Shown: positions 7,332 through 15,334 of the stretch, in pieces
Position numbering within the stretch: the first letter of the stretch is position 1
How the letters are laid out: the number at the start of each line of letters is the position of its first letter
NCBI GenBank assembly: GCA_023431215.1
Contig: JAEYXR010000126.1
Location: 1 to 31,450 of the forward strand
Length of the DNA: 31,450 nucleotides
Source of the DNA: Bacillota bacterium
Lineage (GTDB): Bacteria; Bacillota; Clostridia; Oscillospirales; Ruminococcaceae
Direction: 5' to 3'
Notes under the pieces: generated by a model
The model's input: only the letters and a program-made list of their open reading frames with translations
Database searches by the model: none
Told to the model about the DNA's origin: nothing
Translations under genes and position numbers: made by a program

Positions 7332-8390
7332 ATGAAAAGCATCCACAGAAAAGCTCTGGCAGTTCTGCTCACAGTCTTTATGATGCTTGGCATGATTGCC
7401 TGCGGTGGTAAGACTGCATCTCCGGCCTCTGGCGAGTCATCTTTGGAAGCAACCTTTACCCCTGTTGTATGGCGTATGGCAAACCAGCATCCTGAAGGAA
7501 GCATTGCCGCCGTTGCCGACCAAGAGGTTTGCGACGCCATTGAAAAAGCTACCGAGGGGCGCGTCAAGGTTACCCTTTACACCAACAACGCTCTCGGTGA
7601 TTATCTAAGCGTTTTTGATGAAATCATGGTCGGCTCCATAGAGATGGGGCATATCTCCACAAATGAAGCATACGATGCCCGGCTGCTGGGCACCTTTCTT
7701 CCTTACCTTGCCACCGGCTACAACCAACTCCCAAAGCTTTACAGTCCTGAAGGATATTTGTTTAAAACACTGCATGACGATATCTATTCCAAACTGGGAA
7801 TTGAGTTAATGGGCTTCTTTTGCGAGGGATTTGACGGCATATGCTCCATGGTAGAGCTTAAGGATCCTGCTGTCATTGGCGCAGAGAAAGGCTGCCTGCT
7901 CCGAGTTCCGGGAATGCAGACCTTCATTGAGTGTAACCTGATGCTTGGTTTCCGCACCACTACCATCCCCTACAGTGATACATACACCGCAATGCAGACC
8001 GGACTTTGCGACGGCGCGTCCGGCGTTCCTGCCAACCTTGGCTACCTCAACTTCCGAGATGTGATGAAGTATTACTATGACTATCAGCAGATTCAGGAAG
8101 CGACCTCTTACCTCATCAACAAAAAGGCTTACGATTCGCTGTTACCTGAGGATCAGGAAGCTATTCGTAAGGTCATTCAAGATAAATGTGTTGAAAGCTT
8201 TAAGTTGGCACAGGACGATGAGCAGAAATATAAAGATATGCTCACTGCTGAAGGAATTACCGTTGTGGAATTTACCGACGAGGAACGTTCTATGTTTGCC
8301 AAGGCTTGTCACGAAAAGGTTTGGCCAAAGCTGGCACAGACCTTTACCCAAGAATTCCTTGACGGGTGCCTTGCTGACGCACAGGGCTGA
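7332..8390 (+). CDS. TRAP transporter substrate-binding lipoprotein DctP (system 1)
   Basis: The protein is 352 aa. A Lys/Arg start, a hydrophobic stretch and the lipobox GMIAC (Cys about 25) mark a lipoprotein, as expected in a Gram-positive cell. WRMANQHPEGS opens the binding fold. LLRVPGMQTF carries Arg191 at the position of the conserved DctP arginine that salt-bridges a substrate carboxylate. TTIPYSDTYTAMQTGLCDG follows. AGGAGG lies 8 nt before the ATG. The 217-bp gap after ridA could hold a separate promoter, but I see no convincing one. It is clearly paralogous to the binding protein at 15335-16390 (shared IPYSDxYTxMQTGxCxG and FRDVxKYY). The ligand is presumably a small carboxylate or amino acid. 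Confidence 0.93.
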   Translation: MKSIHRKALAVLLTVFMMLGMIACGGKTASPASGESSLEATFTPVVWRMANQHPEGSIAAVADQEVCDAIEKATEGRVKVTLYTNNALGDYLSVFDEIMVGSIEMGHISTNEAYDARLLGTFLPYLATGYNQLPKLYSPEGYLFKTLHDDIYSKLGIELMGFFCEGFDGICSMVELKDPAVIGAEKGCLLRVPGMQTFIECNLMLGFRTTTIPYSDTYTAMQTGLCDGASGVPANLGYLNFRDVMKYYYDYQQIQEATSYLINKKAYDSLLPEDQEAIRKVIQDKCVESFKLAQDDEQKYKDMLTAEGITVVEFTDEERSMFAKACHEKVWPKLAQTFTQEFLDGCLADAQG

Positions 8391-8428
8391 AGCTTGTATT
8401 GAGCAAGCTTCCTGTTCCAAGATTTTGC

Positions 8429-8471
8429 CTGTATCCGCAAGTCCTGTACCGGTATGGACTTGCGGATACAG
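8429..8471 (+). other. Intercistronic hairpin between dctP and dctQ (system 1)
   Basis: CTGTATCCGCAAGTCC (8429-8444) pairs perfectly over 16 bp with 8456-8471, around an 11-nt loop that is itself near-palindromic (TACCGGTA). A small AAGCTTG/CAAGCTT hairpin (8390-8410) precedes it. There is no U run, so it is more likely an mRNA-stabilising or attenuating element that favours binding-protein expression than a full terminator. Confidence 0.75.
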
Positions 8472-8491
8472 AACAATGGGAGGTTTTCTGC

Positions 8492-9007
8492 TTGAAAGTT
8501 ATTGCCGCAATAGATAAGTGGCTTCAGGAAATCTACGACTATCTGATGATGTTTTGTGGAATGGCAGTGGCAATTTTGATTGTTATCAGCGCGCTGCTGC
8601 GGTATATATTCAAAATCGATTTCTACGGTTCTGAGGAGTATACGCTCCTGGTAGGATTTTGGCTGTATTTTATTGGCAGCATCTCTGCCGCCCGGGACAA
8701 ATCACATCTGAGTGCTGATATGATTACTGTATTCACAAAAAATGAAGTAATTATCCGAGTTTTTGCCGTTATTCGAGATGTTCTCAGCCTTGCAATCTGC
8801 ATCCTTGCTGTCTCCTGGTGCTGGGATTATTTCAGTTGGCAGTATAGTCTACATCCTGTATCAAGTGTGCATCGTATCCCACGAGTACTACAGCAGTTCC
8901 CAATGTGCTTATCATTTTTATTGTGGAGCTTCTATCTTATCCGAGACTGTATAAAAGCTTTTTTTGCTCTTAAAAATGCCAGGTTGAAAGGAGAAAGTAA
9001 AGAATGA
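8492..9007 (+). CDS. TRAP transporter small permease DctQ (system 1)
   Basis: From the TTG at 8492 the protein is 171 aa with four hydrophobic segments, the DctQ pattern, including FYGSEEYTLLVGFWLYFIGS around the second segment. I chose this TTG because GGGAGG (8478-8483) lies 8 nt upstream, and because the longer frame from 8399 would put the 16-bp intercistronic hairpin inside the coding region. The stop overlaps the dctM start by 4 nt (ATGA). It joins DctM in the inner membrane and helps dock the binding protein. Confidence 0.88.
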   Translation: MKVIAAIDKWLQEIYDYLMMFCGMAVAILIVISALLRYIFKIDFYGSEEYTLLVGFWLYFIGSISAARDKSHLSADMITVFTKNEVIIRVFAVIRDVLSLAICILAVSWCWDYFSWQYSLHPVSSVHRIPRVLQQFPMCLSFLLWSFYLIRDCIKAFFALKNARLKGESKE

Positions 9008-10350
9008 CTCCATTGATAGCCGTTATCATCCTCATAATTATAATGATGGTCGGAGTTCCCATTCCGTTTGCATTTCTTCTTTCTGCCGCGTACATCTGCT
9101 TTGTCGGCGGTTACGACCCACTGATGTTGTTTACCTATGGCTTTAATAATCAGAACAGCATCATTCTGCTTACTATCCCCCTATTCATTCTTGCTGGTGC
9201 CATCATTGACAAAGGTGGTATAGGCGAAAAGCTTATTTCTGGGCTGCAGAAACTTGGTAAGGGCTCCAAGGCAGGCCTTGGAACTACAACCATTATTGCC
9301 TGCGCTATCTTCGGGGCGGTCTCTGGCAGTGCTGCTGCCACCTGTTCTTGTATCGGCTCCATTATGACGCCGATGCTGAAGGAGCAGGGTTACAAGTCAG
9401 GGCACATTGGTGCATTGATAGCCAACTCCGGCGTGCTGGGTATTATGATTCCTCCTAGCATTCTTATGATACTCTACGCGTGGGGCACAGGTACCTCCGT
9501 ACTGGCATGCTTTCTCGCCACCATCGTCCCCGGCATCATACTCATAACGCTTTTCAGCATCATCAACGCATGGATACTTAAGCATGATAAGATATACAAG
9601 AACAACCAACCGGACTCCGCAGCAGCGGTGCAGGCACTGGATGACATGCTCATGGGTGGGGAGAGGATAAAAGCGGGGAAGCAGCTACATAGCAAAAAAG
9701 ACAAGAGCGCATTTCCTGCCGTACTAATGCCGATACTCCTGCTTGGTAGCATCTACGGCGGAATCCTTACCACCACAGAGGGTGCGGCTTTTTCTGTTAT
9801 CTATTCCCTTGCAGTCGGTATCTTATATTATCGAACCATTGATTACAAGACCTTTAAGCTCTCGATGAGACAGGCAGGCGAAGCCGCAGGTACTATTATG
9901 GTGATGCTCTTTACCGTCAGTATCGTTAGCCGGCTTTATGTCACCGAAAACCTGCCGGATCTCATTCTGGGGTTCCTTACATCAATATCCAGCAACCGTA
10001 TCATCATTCTGCTCATGATTAACCTCTTTATGATAGTCATGGGTATGCTGATGGACGATTGCAGCGGCACTGTGCTCTGTGGGCCTATTCTGCTACCGGT
10101 GGTTGCAGCGCTGGGGGTTACCCCCGTGCAGTTTGCCGCTATCCTCAGTGTTAATCTTGGTATGGGAAATGTTACGCCGCCTACCGCACCTTTGCTCTAT
10201 CTTGGCGGACGTGTTGCTAACGCGGAGGTTAAAGATATGCTTGGGCCTTTGATGAAGTTTATCATCTTTGGCTGGCTCCCCACTCTTTTTATCATTACCT
10301 ACTTTTCTGGTTTCGCTCTCTTTATCCCCAGGCTATTCGGTTATATATGA
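9004..10350 (+). CDS. TRAP transporter large permease DctM (system 1)
   Basis: The protein is 448 aa with about 12 membrane segments, the usual DctM size. Family landmarks include VGVPIPFAFLLSA at the N-terminus, IFGAVSGSAAATCSCIGSIMTPML, IMIPPSILMILYAWGTGTSV, MGMLMDDCSGTVLCGPILLPVV and NLGMGNVTPPTAPLLYLGGRV. It forms the ion-coupled channel of the transporter. AAAGGAG precedes the ATG. It overlaps dctQ at its start and the serine dehydratase at its end, both by ATGA, so the three are translationally coupled. A hydrophilic insert near residues 200-235 is longer than in the second DctM of this window. Confidence 0.94.
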   Translation: MTPLIAVIILIIIMMVGVPIPFAFLLSAAYICFVGGYDPLMLFTYGFNNQNSIILLTIPLFILAGAIIDKGGIGEKLISGLQKLGKGSKAGLGTTTIIACAIFGAVSGSAAATCSCIGSIMTPMLKEQGYKSGHIGALIANSGVLGIMIPPSILMILYAWGTGTSVLACFLATIVPGIILITLFSIINAWILKHDKIYKNNQPDSAAAVQALDDMLMGGERIKAGKQLHSKKDKSAFPAVLMPILLLGSIYGGILTTTEGAAFSVIYSLAVGILYYRTIDYKTFKLSMRQAGEAAGTIMVMLFTVSIVSRLYVTENLPDLILGFLTSISSNRIIILLMINLFMIVMGMLMDDCSGTVLCGPILLPVVAALGVTPVQFAAILSVNLGMGNVTPPTAPLLYLGGRVANAEVKDMLGPLMKFIIFGWLPTLFIITYFSGFALFIPRLFGYI

Positions 10351-11963
10351 GTATGAAGACAAGCAGTATTCTCAATGATGTGCTGGGTCCTGTAATGTCA
10401 GGGCCCAGCAGCTCACATACGGCAGCTCCCGGCAAGATAGGGCTTGCTGTCAGCAAACTTTGGGGAGGCAAGGTCACTGCCGCAGATGTAGTCTACGATG
10501 AGCGCGGCTCCTACCCCAGCACACATGTGGGCCAAGGGTCTGACTTCGGCTTTGCGGCTGGCCTACAGGGGATGCCCACCGATCATCCGTGTTTCCGAGA
10601 CTCTATCAAGACAGCCCGGGAAAACGGGGTTCGTATCCGCTTCCTATTTGCTGAGCTTGGAGCGCACCATCCCAATGAAGCACGTATTGATATCTATGAA
10701 GAAGACGGGGAGCGCGTGGCACTATCGGTGCTCAGCTATTCCACCGGAGGCGGTACATTTCTTATTCCGGAAATTGATGGATTCCGCATACATTATGACG
10801 GACAGCGCAAGAAGTGCTACATTTGCTGCATAGATGAAGCTGTACCGAAGATTGACGTACTGCTTTTTAGCCTGCATTGTGTATACACCAAAGAAAAGAT
10901 AGACCCTATTCGTACTACCTTCACCGGCTTATTGCCGGAGGAGGCTGTGCTTTTTGAAGTAGAAGCTGCTTCGCTTGCAGCCCAACAGCTTCCGGAAAGT
11001 CTCGAAAATATTTCGGGCATTGTGTATATCAGAGAGATAGAGTCGGTGGTTCCGGTGCCGCTACGGCTAGAACCCGTAGTGCCGTTTGCCTGTGCCGAAG
11101 AAATGCTTGCCTATTGTGACACCAATGGAATAGACTCTATGCCGGAGCTGGCGCTTCTCTATGAATGTAGCCTAGGCGCCATTGGGTTGGAGGATATTGA
11201 CCAGTGCATGAGACACGTACTGTGTGTGATGCGTAGATCCATGATGCCGCCTCCTGCGGACGATCCGGTAAAGATGCTGATTGCTCCAATGATTTCTGAA
11301 AGACTCATGAGGCTTAACAAACTACCAGTTGATATGGGTGTATTGGAATGTTGTATGAAAAGTGCTGTTGCGGTTATGGAGAACAGCTGCATCCATAGGG
11401 CTATTGTTGCTGCTCCTACTGCTGGCTCCAGCGGCATCCTTCCAGCAACAATCGTAGCCCTTGGAGAAAGATTGTGTTACTCGGACATGCAGATCATCAA
11501 CGCGCTGTGGACAGCCGGTCTTGTGGGTGCTTTTATCGCAAATCAGGCTACCTTCGGCGGAGAAGTGGCTGGCTGCCAGGCCGAGGTGGGTGCCGCTGCC
11601 TGTATGGCTGCTGCGGGTGTCGTCCAGCTGCTGGGAGGCAACATAAGACAGTGCCTTGACGCAGCCTCAATTGCAATGCATAGCTTTCTTGGGTTAATCT
11701 GCGATCCTATCGGGGGTATTACCGAGGTACCATGTATAGAACGAAACGTTACGGCAACCGCTGTAGTGGTGATGGCATCCAATATGGCGATGTGTGGCAT
11801 GACGTCACACATACCCCTGGATGAGACTATCTGTACGATGTTATCAGTTGGCAAAATGCTCCCCGATGAGCTTTGCTGTACCTGCAGGGGTGGCCTTTGC
11901 GCAACAAAGACCGGAAAAGAGTTGGCTGCGGAGGTTGCCAAAAGTTTGTTGCAAAGGTTATAA
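10347..11963 (+). CDS. L-serine dehydratase, iron-sulfur, single-chain
   Basis: This 538-aa protein carries fused beta and alpha domains. It should convert L-serine to pyruvate and ammonia through 2-aminoacrylate with a [4Fe-4S] cluster. The beta domain starts with LGPVMSGPSSSHTAAPGKIG. The alpha domain (about residues 285-538) has AAPTAGSSGILPA and cysteines Cys410 (GCQAEVG), Cys452 (CDPIGG) and Cys463 (PCIERN). Their spacing of 42 and 11 equals that of the cluster ligands of Legionella serine dehydratase (Cys343/385/396). It is about 80 residues longer than usual single-chain enzymes; the extra length lies between the domains (about 160-280) and could be an ACT-like regulatory segment (inference). 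It overlaps dctM by 4 nt; ATG 10353 is an alternative start. Confidence 0.93.
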   Translation: MSMKTSSILNDVLGPVMSGPSSSHTAAPGKIGLAVSKLWGGKVTAADVVYDERGSYPSTHVGQGSDFGFAAGLQGMPTDHPCFRDSIKTARENGVRIRFLFAELGAHHPNEARIDIYEEDGERVALSVLSYSTGGGTFLIPEIDGFRIHYDGQRKKCYICCIDEAVPKIDVLLFSLHCVYTKEKIDPIRTTFTGLLPEEAVLFEVEAASLAAQQLPESLENISGIVYIREIESVVPVPLRLEPVVPFACAEEMLAYCDTNGIDSMPELALLYECSLGAIGLEDIDQCMRHVLCVMRRSMMPPPADDPVKMLIAPMISERLMRLNKLPVDMGVLECCMKSAVAVMENSCIHRAIVAAPTAGSSGILPATIVALGERLCYSDMQIINALWTAGLVGAFIANQATFGGEVAGCQAEVGAAACMAAAGVVQLLGGNIRQCLDAASIAMHSFLGLICDPIGGITEVPCIERNVTATAVVVMASNMAMCGMTSHIPLDETICTMLSVGKMLPDELCCTCRGGLCATKTGKELAAEVAKSLLQRL

Positions 11964-12297
11964 GCTCAGGCATGAATACGTTCTATATACTAAAGAAGCT
12001 ACCGCTACAAGACCCTCTTTATCCAAGGTGGGAGTCCTATAGCGGTGGTAGTCTTGATATCTTAACTCTAATAGGTCACCCTTCTATAGAATACTGCCAC
12101 CATTTAAAAGTCACATTGCCTTTAAGAATTGCATAGAGAATAGTACAATAAAGCAGTTTTTAGAGTAGCTATAACGTTTGCCGCCTGCTTTTTACAACTA
12201 AAAATAATTGTCATGTTTAGCTATAATGTGAGTATCTATAAAAATATGAGGATGCTATAATTGATGAAACATCACCTATATAGTTTCTAGATAAGCA
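11964..12297. other. Intergenic region with competing dyads
   Basis: ACCGCTA (12001-12007) can pair with TAGCGGT (12040-12046). The overlapping GGTGGTAGT (12044-12052) can instead pair with ACTGCCACC (12093-12101, one G-U). AAAGCAG (12150-12156)/CTGCTTT (12185-12191) plus a short T run could end the upstream operon weakly. TATAAT-like hexamers near 12215 and 12255 may belong to the next gene's promoter. There is no coding signal. Base composition turns AT-rich from about 12130. Confidence 0.35.
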
Positions 12298-12930
12298 ATG
12301 CTAAAGATTACATACTGGGTTGGGAATAAATATATGACAAGTATTTTTATTTGCGTTATACTTTCTTTCCTTTATTCTATTACACGATTTTTTTGTATTA
12401 AATTAAGGGTTCAAAAATATCATGTCTACTTTTGGGCTTTCATAGTCTTATCCATAAGCTTGCTTTATCAGAGCAGCTATATTTGGAACAACTCATTTGC
12501 TTTCTTTCATTTCGGTTTATTAAAAGACTTCTTATTAATTGCTGTTTGTGCTGTGGGTTTTGCTCGTTTTTCCGGATACCGTATGAACGACAAAAAACAG
12601 ATAATAGATTTTATTGCTATTTTTCCAATATTTGAGGAACTTCTGTTTCGTGGTACAATTTTACCAATTCTTTTGCAAATTGATTTTGTTACCGTAAATT
12701 TGGCGGTCACTATTTGTTCTGTGTTGTTTGGCATCATGCATATTCAATATTTTGGGTTCAGCAGAAGTACAACTAAAAAGGTAATGATAGCCGCAATTGG
12801 TGGATACTTTTTTTCAAAGATTACATACACTACAGGTTCTATAATACCTTCAATTGTTTTTCACATGATATTTAATAGTTCTGCTGTTTTATTTTTTAAA
12901 AATAGTGCTAAAAAACAAGGTTCCCCATAA
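12298..12930 (+). CDS. CPBP-family intramembrane glutamic protease-like protein
   Basis: This 210-aa protein has about six membrane segments. The CPBP (CAAX protease / bacteriocin-processing, Abi) motifs are present: EELLFRG with Glu113, Glu114 and Arg118; FGIMH with His148; and FHMIFN with His189 and Asn193. These residues build the active site in the membrane. Members mature prenylated proteins, export peptides or give immunity to bacteriocins; no peptide gene lies next to it. The start is uncertain: neither ATG 12298 nor ATG 12334 has a good Shine-Dalgarno. Base composition is far more AT-rich than the flanking operons, which suggests acquisition. It stands alone between an operon and a terminator. 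Confidence 0.85.
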   Translation: MLKITYWVGNKYMTSIFICVILSFLYSITRFFCIKLRVQKYHVYFWAFIVLSISLLYQSSYIWNNSFAFFHFGLLKDFLLIAVCAVGFARFSGYRMNDKKQIIDFIAIFPIFEELLFRGTILPILLQIDFVTVNLAVTICSVLFGIMHIQYFGFSRSTTKKVMIAAIGGYFFSKITYTTGSIIPSIVFHMIFNSSAVLFFKNSAKKQGSP

Positions 12931-13039
12931 GTGAAAATAAATAAAAGATAAACGAAGATAAAGCTTGTTCAATCACCAGTTTAACTGTTGATTTGAACTG
13001 TCAGGAGACGGTTTAGCTTGCTGCCGTTATACAAGCGTG

Positions 13040-13074
13040 AAAAAAGGGCGTCGATTTAATCGACGCCCTTTTTT
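13040..13074. terminator. Bidirectional terminator
   Basis: A 16-bp perfect stem starting AAAAAAGGGCGTCGAT (13040-13055) pairs with 13059-13074 around a 3-nt loop, with an A run on one side and a T run on the other. It serves the CPBP gene on the plus strand and the minus-strand TRAP operon ending at 13231. Confidence 0.93.
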
Positions 13075-13230
13075 AAGTGTTATTCTGCTATTTGAGCTGG
13101 TTGGTGTAGTGACGAGATATTATACGTTACCCACCAACAAACAAGGAGAAAATAATGCCAACTTTGATTTATAAGTAGCAAGAATGAAAGCGGGAGTGTA
13201 GGCAAAGAAGTGGAAAGGTGGCTTTCCTGA

Positions 13231-14538
13231 TTAAGCAAAGATCTTGGGCATCATGAGCTTAGGAAGGAAAGTTGCTATTTCCGGAATGTAAGTAGTAAGC
13301 AACAGCGTAGGAATCCAAGCAAAGATAATAAAAATCATGGTGGGAGAGAGCATTTTGTTTATCTTGGCTCCGCAGACACGTCCGCTTAGGTACAGCATGG
13401 GTGCGGTAGGCGGCGTGATATTGCCCATACCCAGGTTGACACCTAGAATGGCAGCAAAGTGGACCGGGTGAATACCGATGCCCTGCACGATAGGAAGCAG
13501 GATAGGGGTACAAAGCAGAATACCACTGGTGTCATCCATTAACATGCCGATGATAATCATAAAGAGATTAATCATCAAAAGAATCAGGTACTTGTTGTCT
13601 GTGATGCTCAGCAGAGCATTGGCAATTTGTGCAGGCACATTCTGCATGGTCAGCAGTTTGCTAAAAATCATAACCATAAAGAACATAACCATGATTACGC
13701 CGGTAGCGCAGGCAGATTCTTTCAGTGCCTGATGCAGACCATCACCTTTCAGACCTTTATAGATAAACATACCACAGGGAATGGCATAGGCCACGCTGAT
13801 GGCGGCAGCCTCGGTAGCTGTCATAATTCCGCCATAGATTCCCCCCAGGATAATCACAGGCATGATCAAAGCAGGGATAGCACGAACTGTGGATTTGACC
13901 GTATTTCTGCCCCAGGCCTCAAAGTCTTCCTTTGGTGGCTGTACGATGTTGAACTTTTTGGTCAATACCATGTTGACCAGGCACAGAAGTATAACCAAAA
14001 TCAATCCGGGAACGATGGTGGCTGTAAAGCAGGCCAAAACCGAGGTGCCGCTGGACCAGGCATACAGAACCTGGGCGGAACTTGGCGGAATCAGCAGTCC
14101 CAGCGGGCAGGCGGCAGCCAAAAGGGCGGCGGTATAGCCCTTCTCGTAGCCTGCACGGGTCAGGCGGGGCTCCATTAGGGCACCAATGCAAGACAGGGTG
14201 GCAGAGGCGCTTCCGGAGATAGATCCAAATACCGCGCAGGTGATGACCGCTACCGCGCCCAGTCCACTTTTAAAGCGTCCCACAAAACGCTCTACTAAAC
14301 CAATCAAAGCGTCACCGATGCGGCCCTTTTCCATAACCTTCCCTGCCAGAACAAACAGGGGAATGGCCAGAAGGATGGTGGAATTTATTTGTGTATATCC
14401 GCTGGCCAAAAGAGTGTTGGGGTTAAAGCCAAGGGAATAGGTGACCCAGAGAAATGCGCCACCGAAAGCAAAGGGGATAGGCATTCCCACCACCAGGCAG
14501 CCGATTAAGATTAAAATACTGATTATAATTGGAATCAT
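13231..14538 (-). CDS. TRAP transporter large permease DctM (system 2)
   Basis: The protein is 435 aa with about 12 membrane segments. Landmarks are VGMPIPFAFGGAFLW, FGSISGSASATLSCIGALMEPRL, GLLIPPSSAQVLYAWSSGTSV, IGMLMDDTSGILLCTPILLP and NLGMGNITPPTAPMLYLSGRV, collinear with the first DctM of the window. AGGAGG lies upstream. Its ATG overlaps the dctQ stop (ATGA, 14535-14538). It is the last gene of the octopine-dehydrogenase/TRAP operon. Confidence 0.94.
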   Translation of the reverse strand: MIPIIISILILIGCLVVGMPIPFAFGGAFLWVTYSLGFNPNTLLASGYTQINSTILLAIPLFVLAGKVMEKGRIGDALIGLVERFVGRFKSGLGAVAVITCAVFGSISGSASATLSCIGALMEPRLTRAGYEKGYTAALLAAACPLGLLIPPSSAQVLYAWSSGTSVLACFTATIVPGLILVILLCLVNMVLTKKFNIVQPPKEDFEAWGRNTVKSTVRAIPALIMPVIILGGIYGGIMTATEAAAISVAYAIPCGMFIYKGLKGDGLHQALKESACATGVIMVMFFMVMIFSKLLTMQNVPAQIANALLSITDNKYLILLMINLFMIIIGMLMDDTSGILLCTPILLPIVQGIGIHPVHFAAILGVNLGMGNITPPTAPMLYLSGRVCGAKINKMLSPTMIFIIFAWIPTLLLTTYIPEIATFLPKLMMPKIFA

Positions 14539-15188
14539 CCGTTATTCCCCTCCTCTGCCTTGGATTTCATCTCATCGAGAATTGCCTTGGCCTGAGCCTT
14601 ATTGGGCAACGTAATGGATGGATACTTTTCCTTTAGCCGGTCAGACACATAGTCACCCGGCACAGCCGTGGTGTAATATCCCTCTCTCAGGTAAATTCTG
14701 ATGTTGCGCTGCAGATAATACACGTGATAAAACTCCATCAGCAGGAATCCGAAGAAAACCGAGGACTTGGGGATGACCAAGGGAATCTTCAGGGAAGTGG
14801 AAAGCCCCCACTTAGCAATTTCACCAGTGAAATACTTAGTGGCCCACACCAAAACGATGGTATTTACCAGTACGGTAAGCCCTTGGGCAACCAGAGATAA
14901 ACCATCCTTATAACGAATATTTCGGATGTATACATTTAGCAGGTCGGCCTTAATATGGCTATCTTCATAGCTGCCGTAAACGGAGCCCATAAAATACAGC
15001 CAAAAAGCAAATAACATAATAATTTCATCCGAGCCGTAGAGATTGCCTTTGAAGAAATAGCGCTTAATCACGGCCCACACCATGATGGCTGTGGAGCAGA
15101 CGCTGCCGATAATCATCAGCCATTTGACCATATTATGTAGAACTTTCCAAAAGAGGGTCTTTTCCAAGTCAAAGCGTTCCTTGGCCAT
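14535..15188 (-). CDS. TRAP transporter small permease DctQ (system 2)
   Basis: This 217-aa protein has four hydrophobic segments. NLYGSDEIIMLFAFWLYFMGSVYGSYEDSHIKADLL matches DctQ and parallels system 1 (FYGSEEYTLL...ARDKSHLSAD). It is longer than system 1 because of a hydrophilic C-terminal tail of about 50 residues (REGYYTTAVPGDYVSDRLKE onward). GAGGAG lies 6-7 nt before the ATG. It sits between dctP (146-bp gap with a hairpin) and dctM (4-nt overlap). Confidence 0.92.
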   Translation of the reverse strand: MAKERFDLEKTLFWKVLHNMVKWLMIIGSVCSTAIMVWAVIKRYFFKGNLYGSDEIIMLFAFWLYFMGSVYGSYEDSHIKADLLNVYIRNIRYKDGLSLVAQGLTVLVNTIVLVWATKYFTGEIAKWGLSTSLKIPLVIPKSSVFFGFLLMEFYHVYYLQRNIRIYLREGYYTTAVPGDYVSDRLKEKYPSITLPNKAQAKAILDEMKSKAEEGNNG

Positions 15189-15241
15189 TCACAACTCCTC
15201 ACTTTCTTAGACTTTTCCCAGACAAAGGAGGCTCCTAGCCT

Positions 15242-15307
15242 GGCTGGCACCCCGGTAAAGGATTTGAACATGATGCATCTGTACACATATACCAGGGCAC
15301 AGCAGCC
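15242..15307 (-). other. Intercistronic hairpins between dctP and dctQ (system 2)
   Basis: GGCTG (15242-15246), CCC and GGTA (15254-15257) pair with TACC (15290-15293), GGG and CAGCC (15303-15307), interrupted by small loops. A second hairpin, AGGCT-CCT-AGCCT (15229-15241), is adjacent. The position, right after the binding-protein stop, is the same as in system 1 and in the peptide ABC operon. Confidence 0.55.
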
Positions 15308-15334
15308 GGCAATATAGAAGCTCTCCTTATTCTC

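Noticed and set aside
8399..8491. A longer DctQ N-terminus starting at 8399
   Set aside because: The extension would translate through the perfect 16-bp hairpin and lacks a ribosome site. The TTG at 8492 has GGGAGG at proper spacing and gives a normal DctQ start.
13155..13178. AAGGAG followed by a 7-codon ORF (MPTLIYK) after the terminator at 13040-13074
   Set aside because: The ribosome site is good but the frame is too short and no promoter or terminator supports it. It may be the remnant of a lost gene start; it is not listed as a gene.
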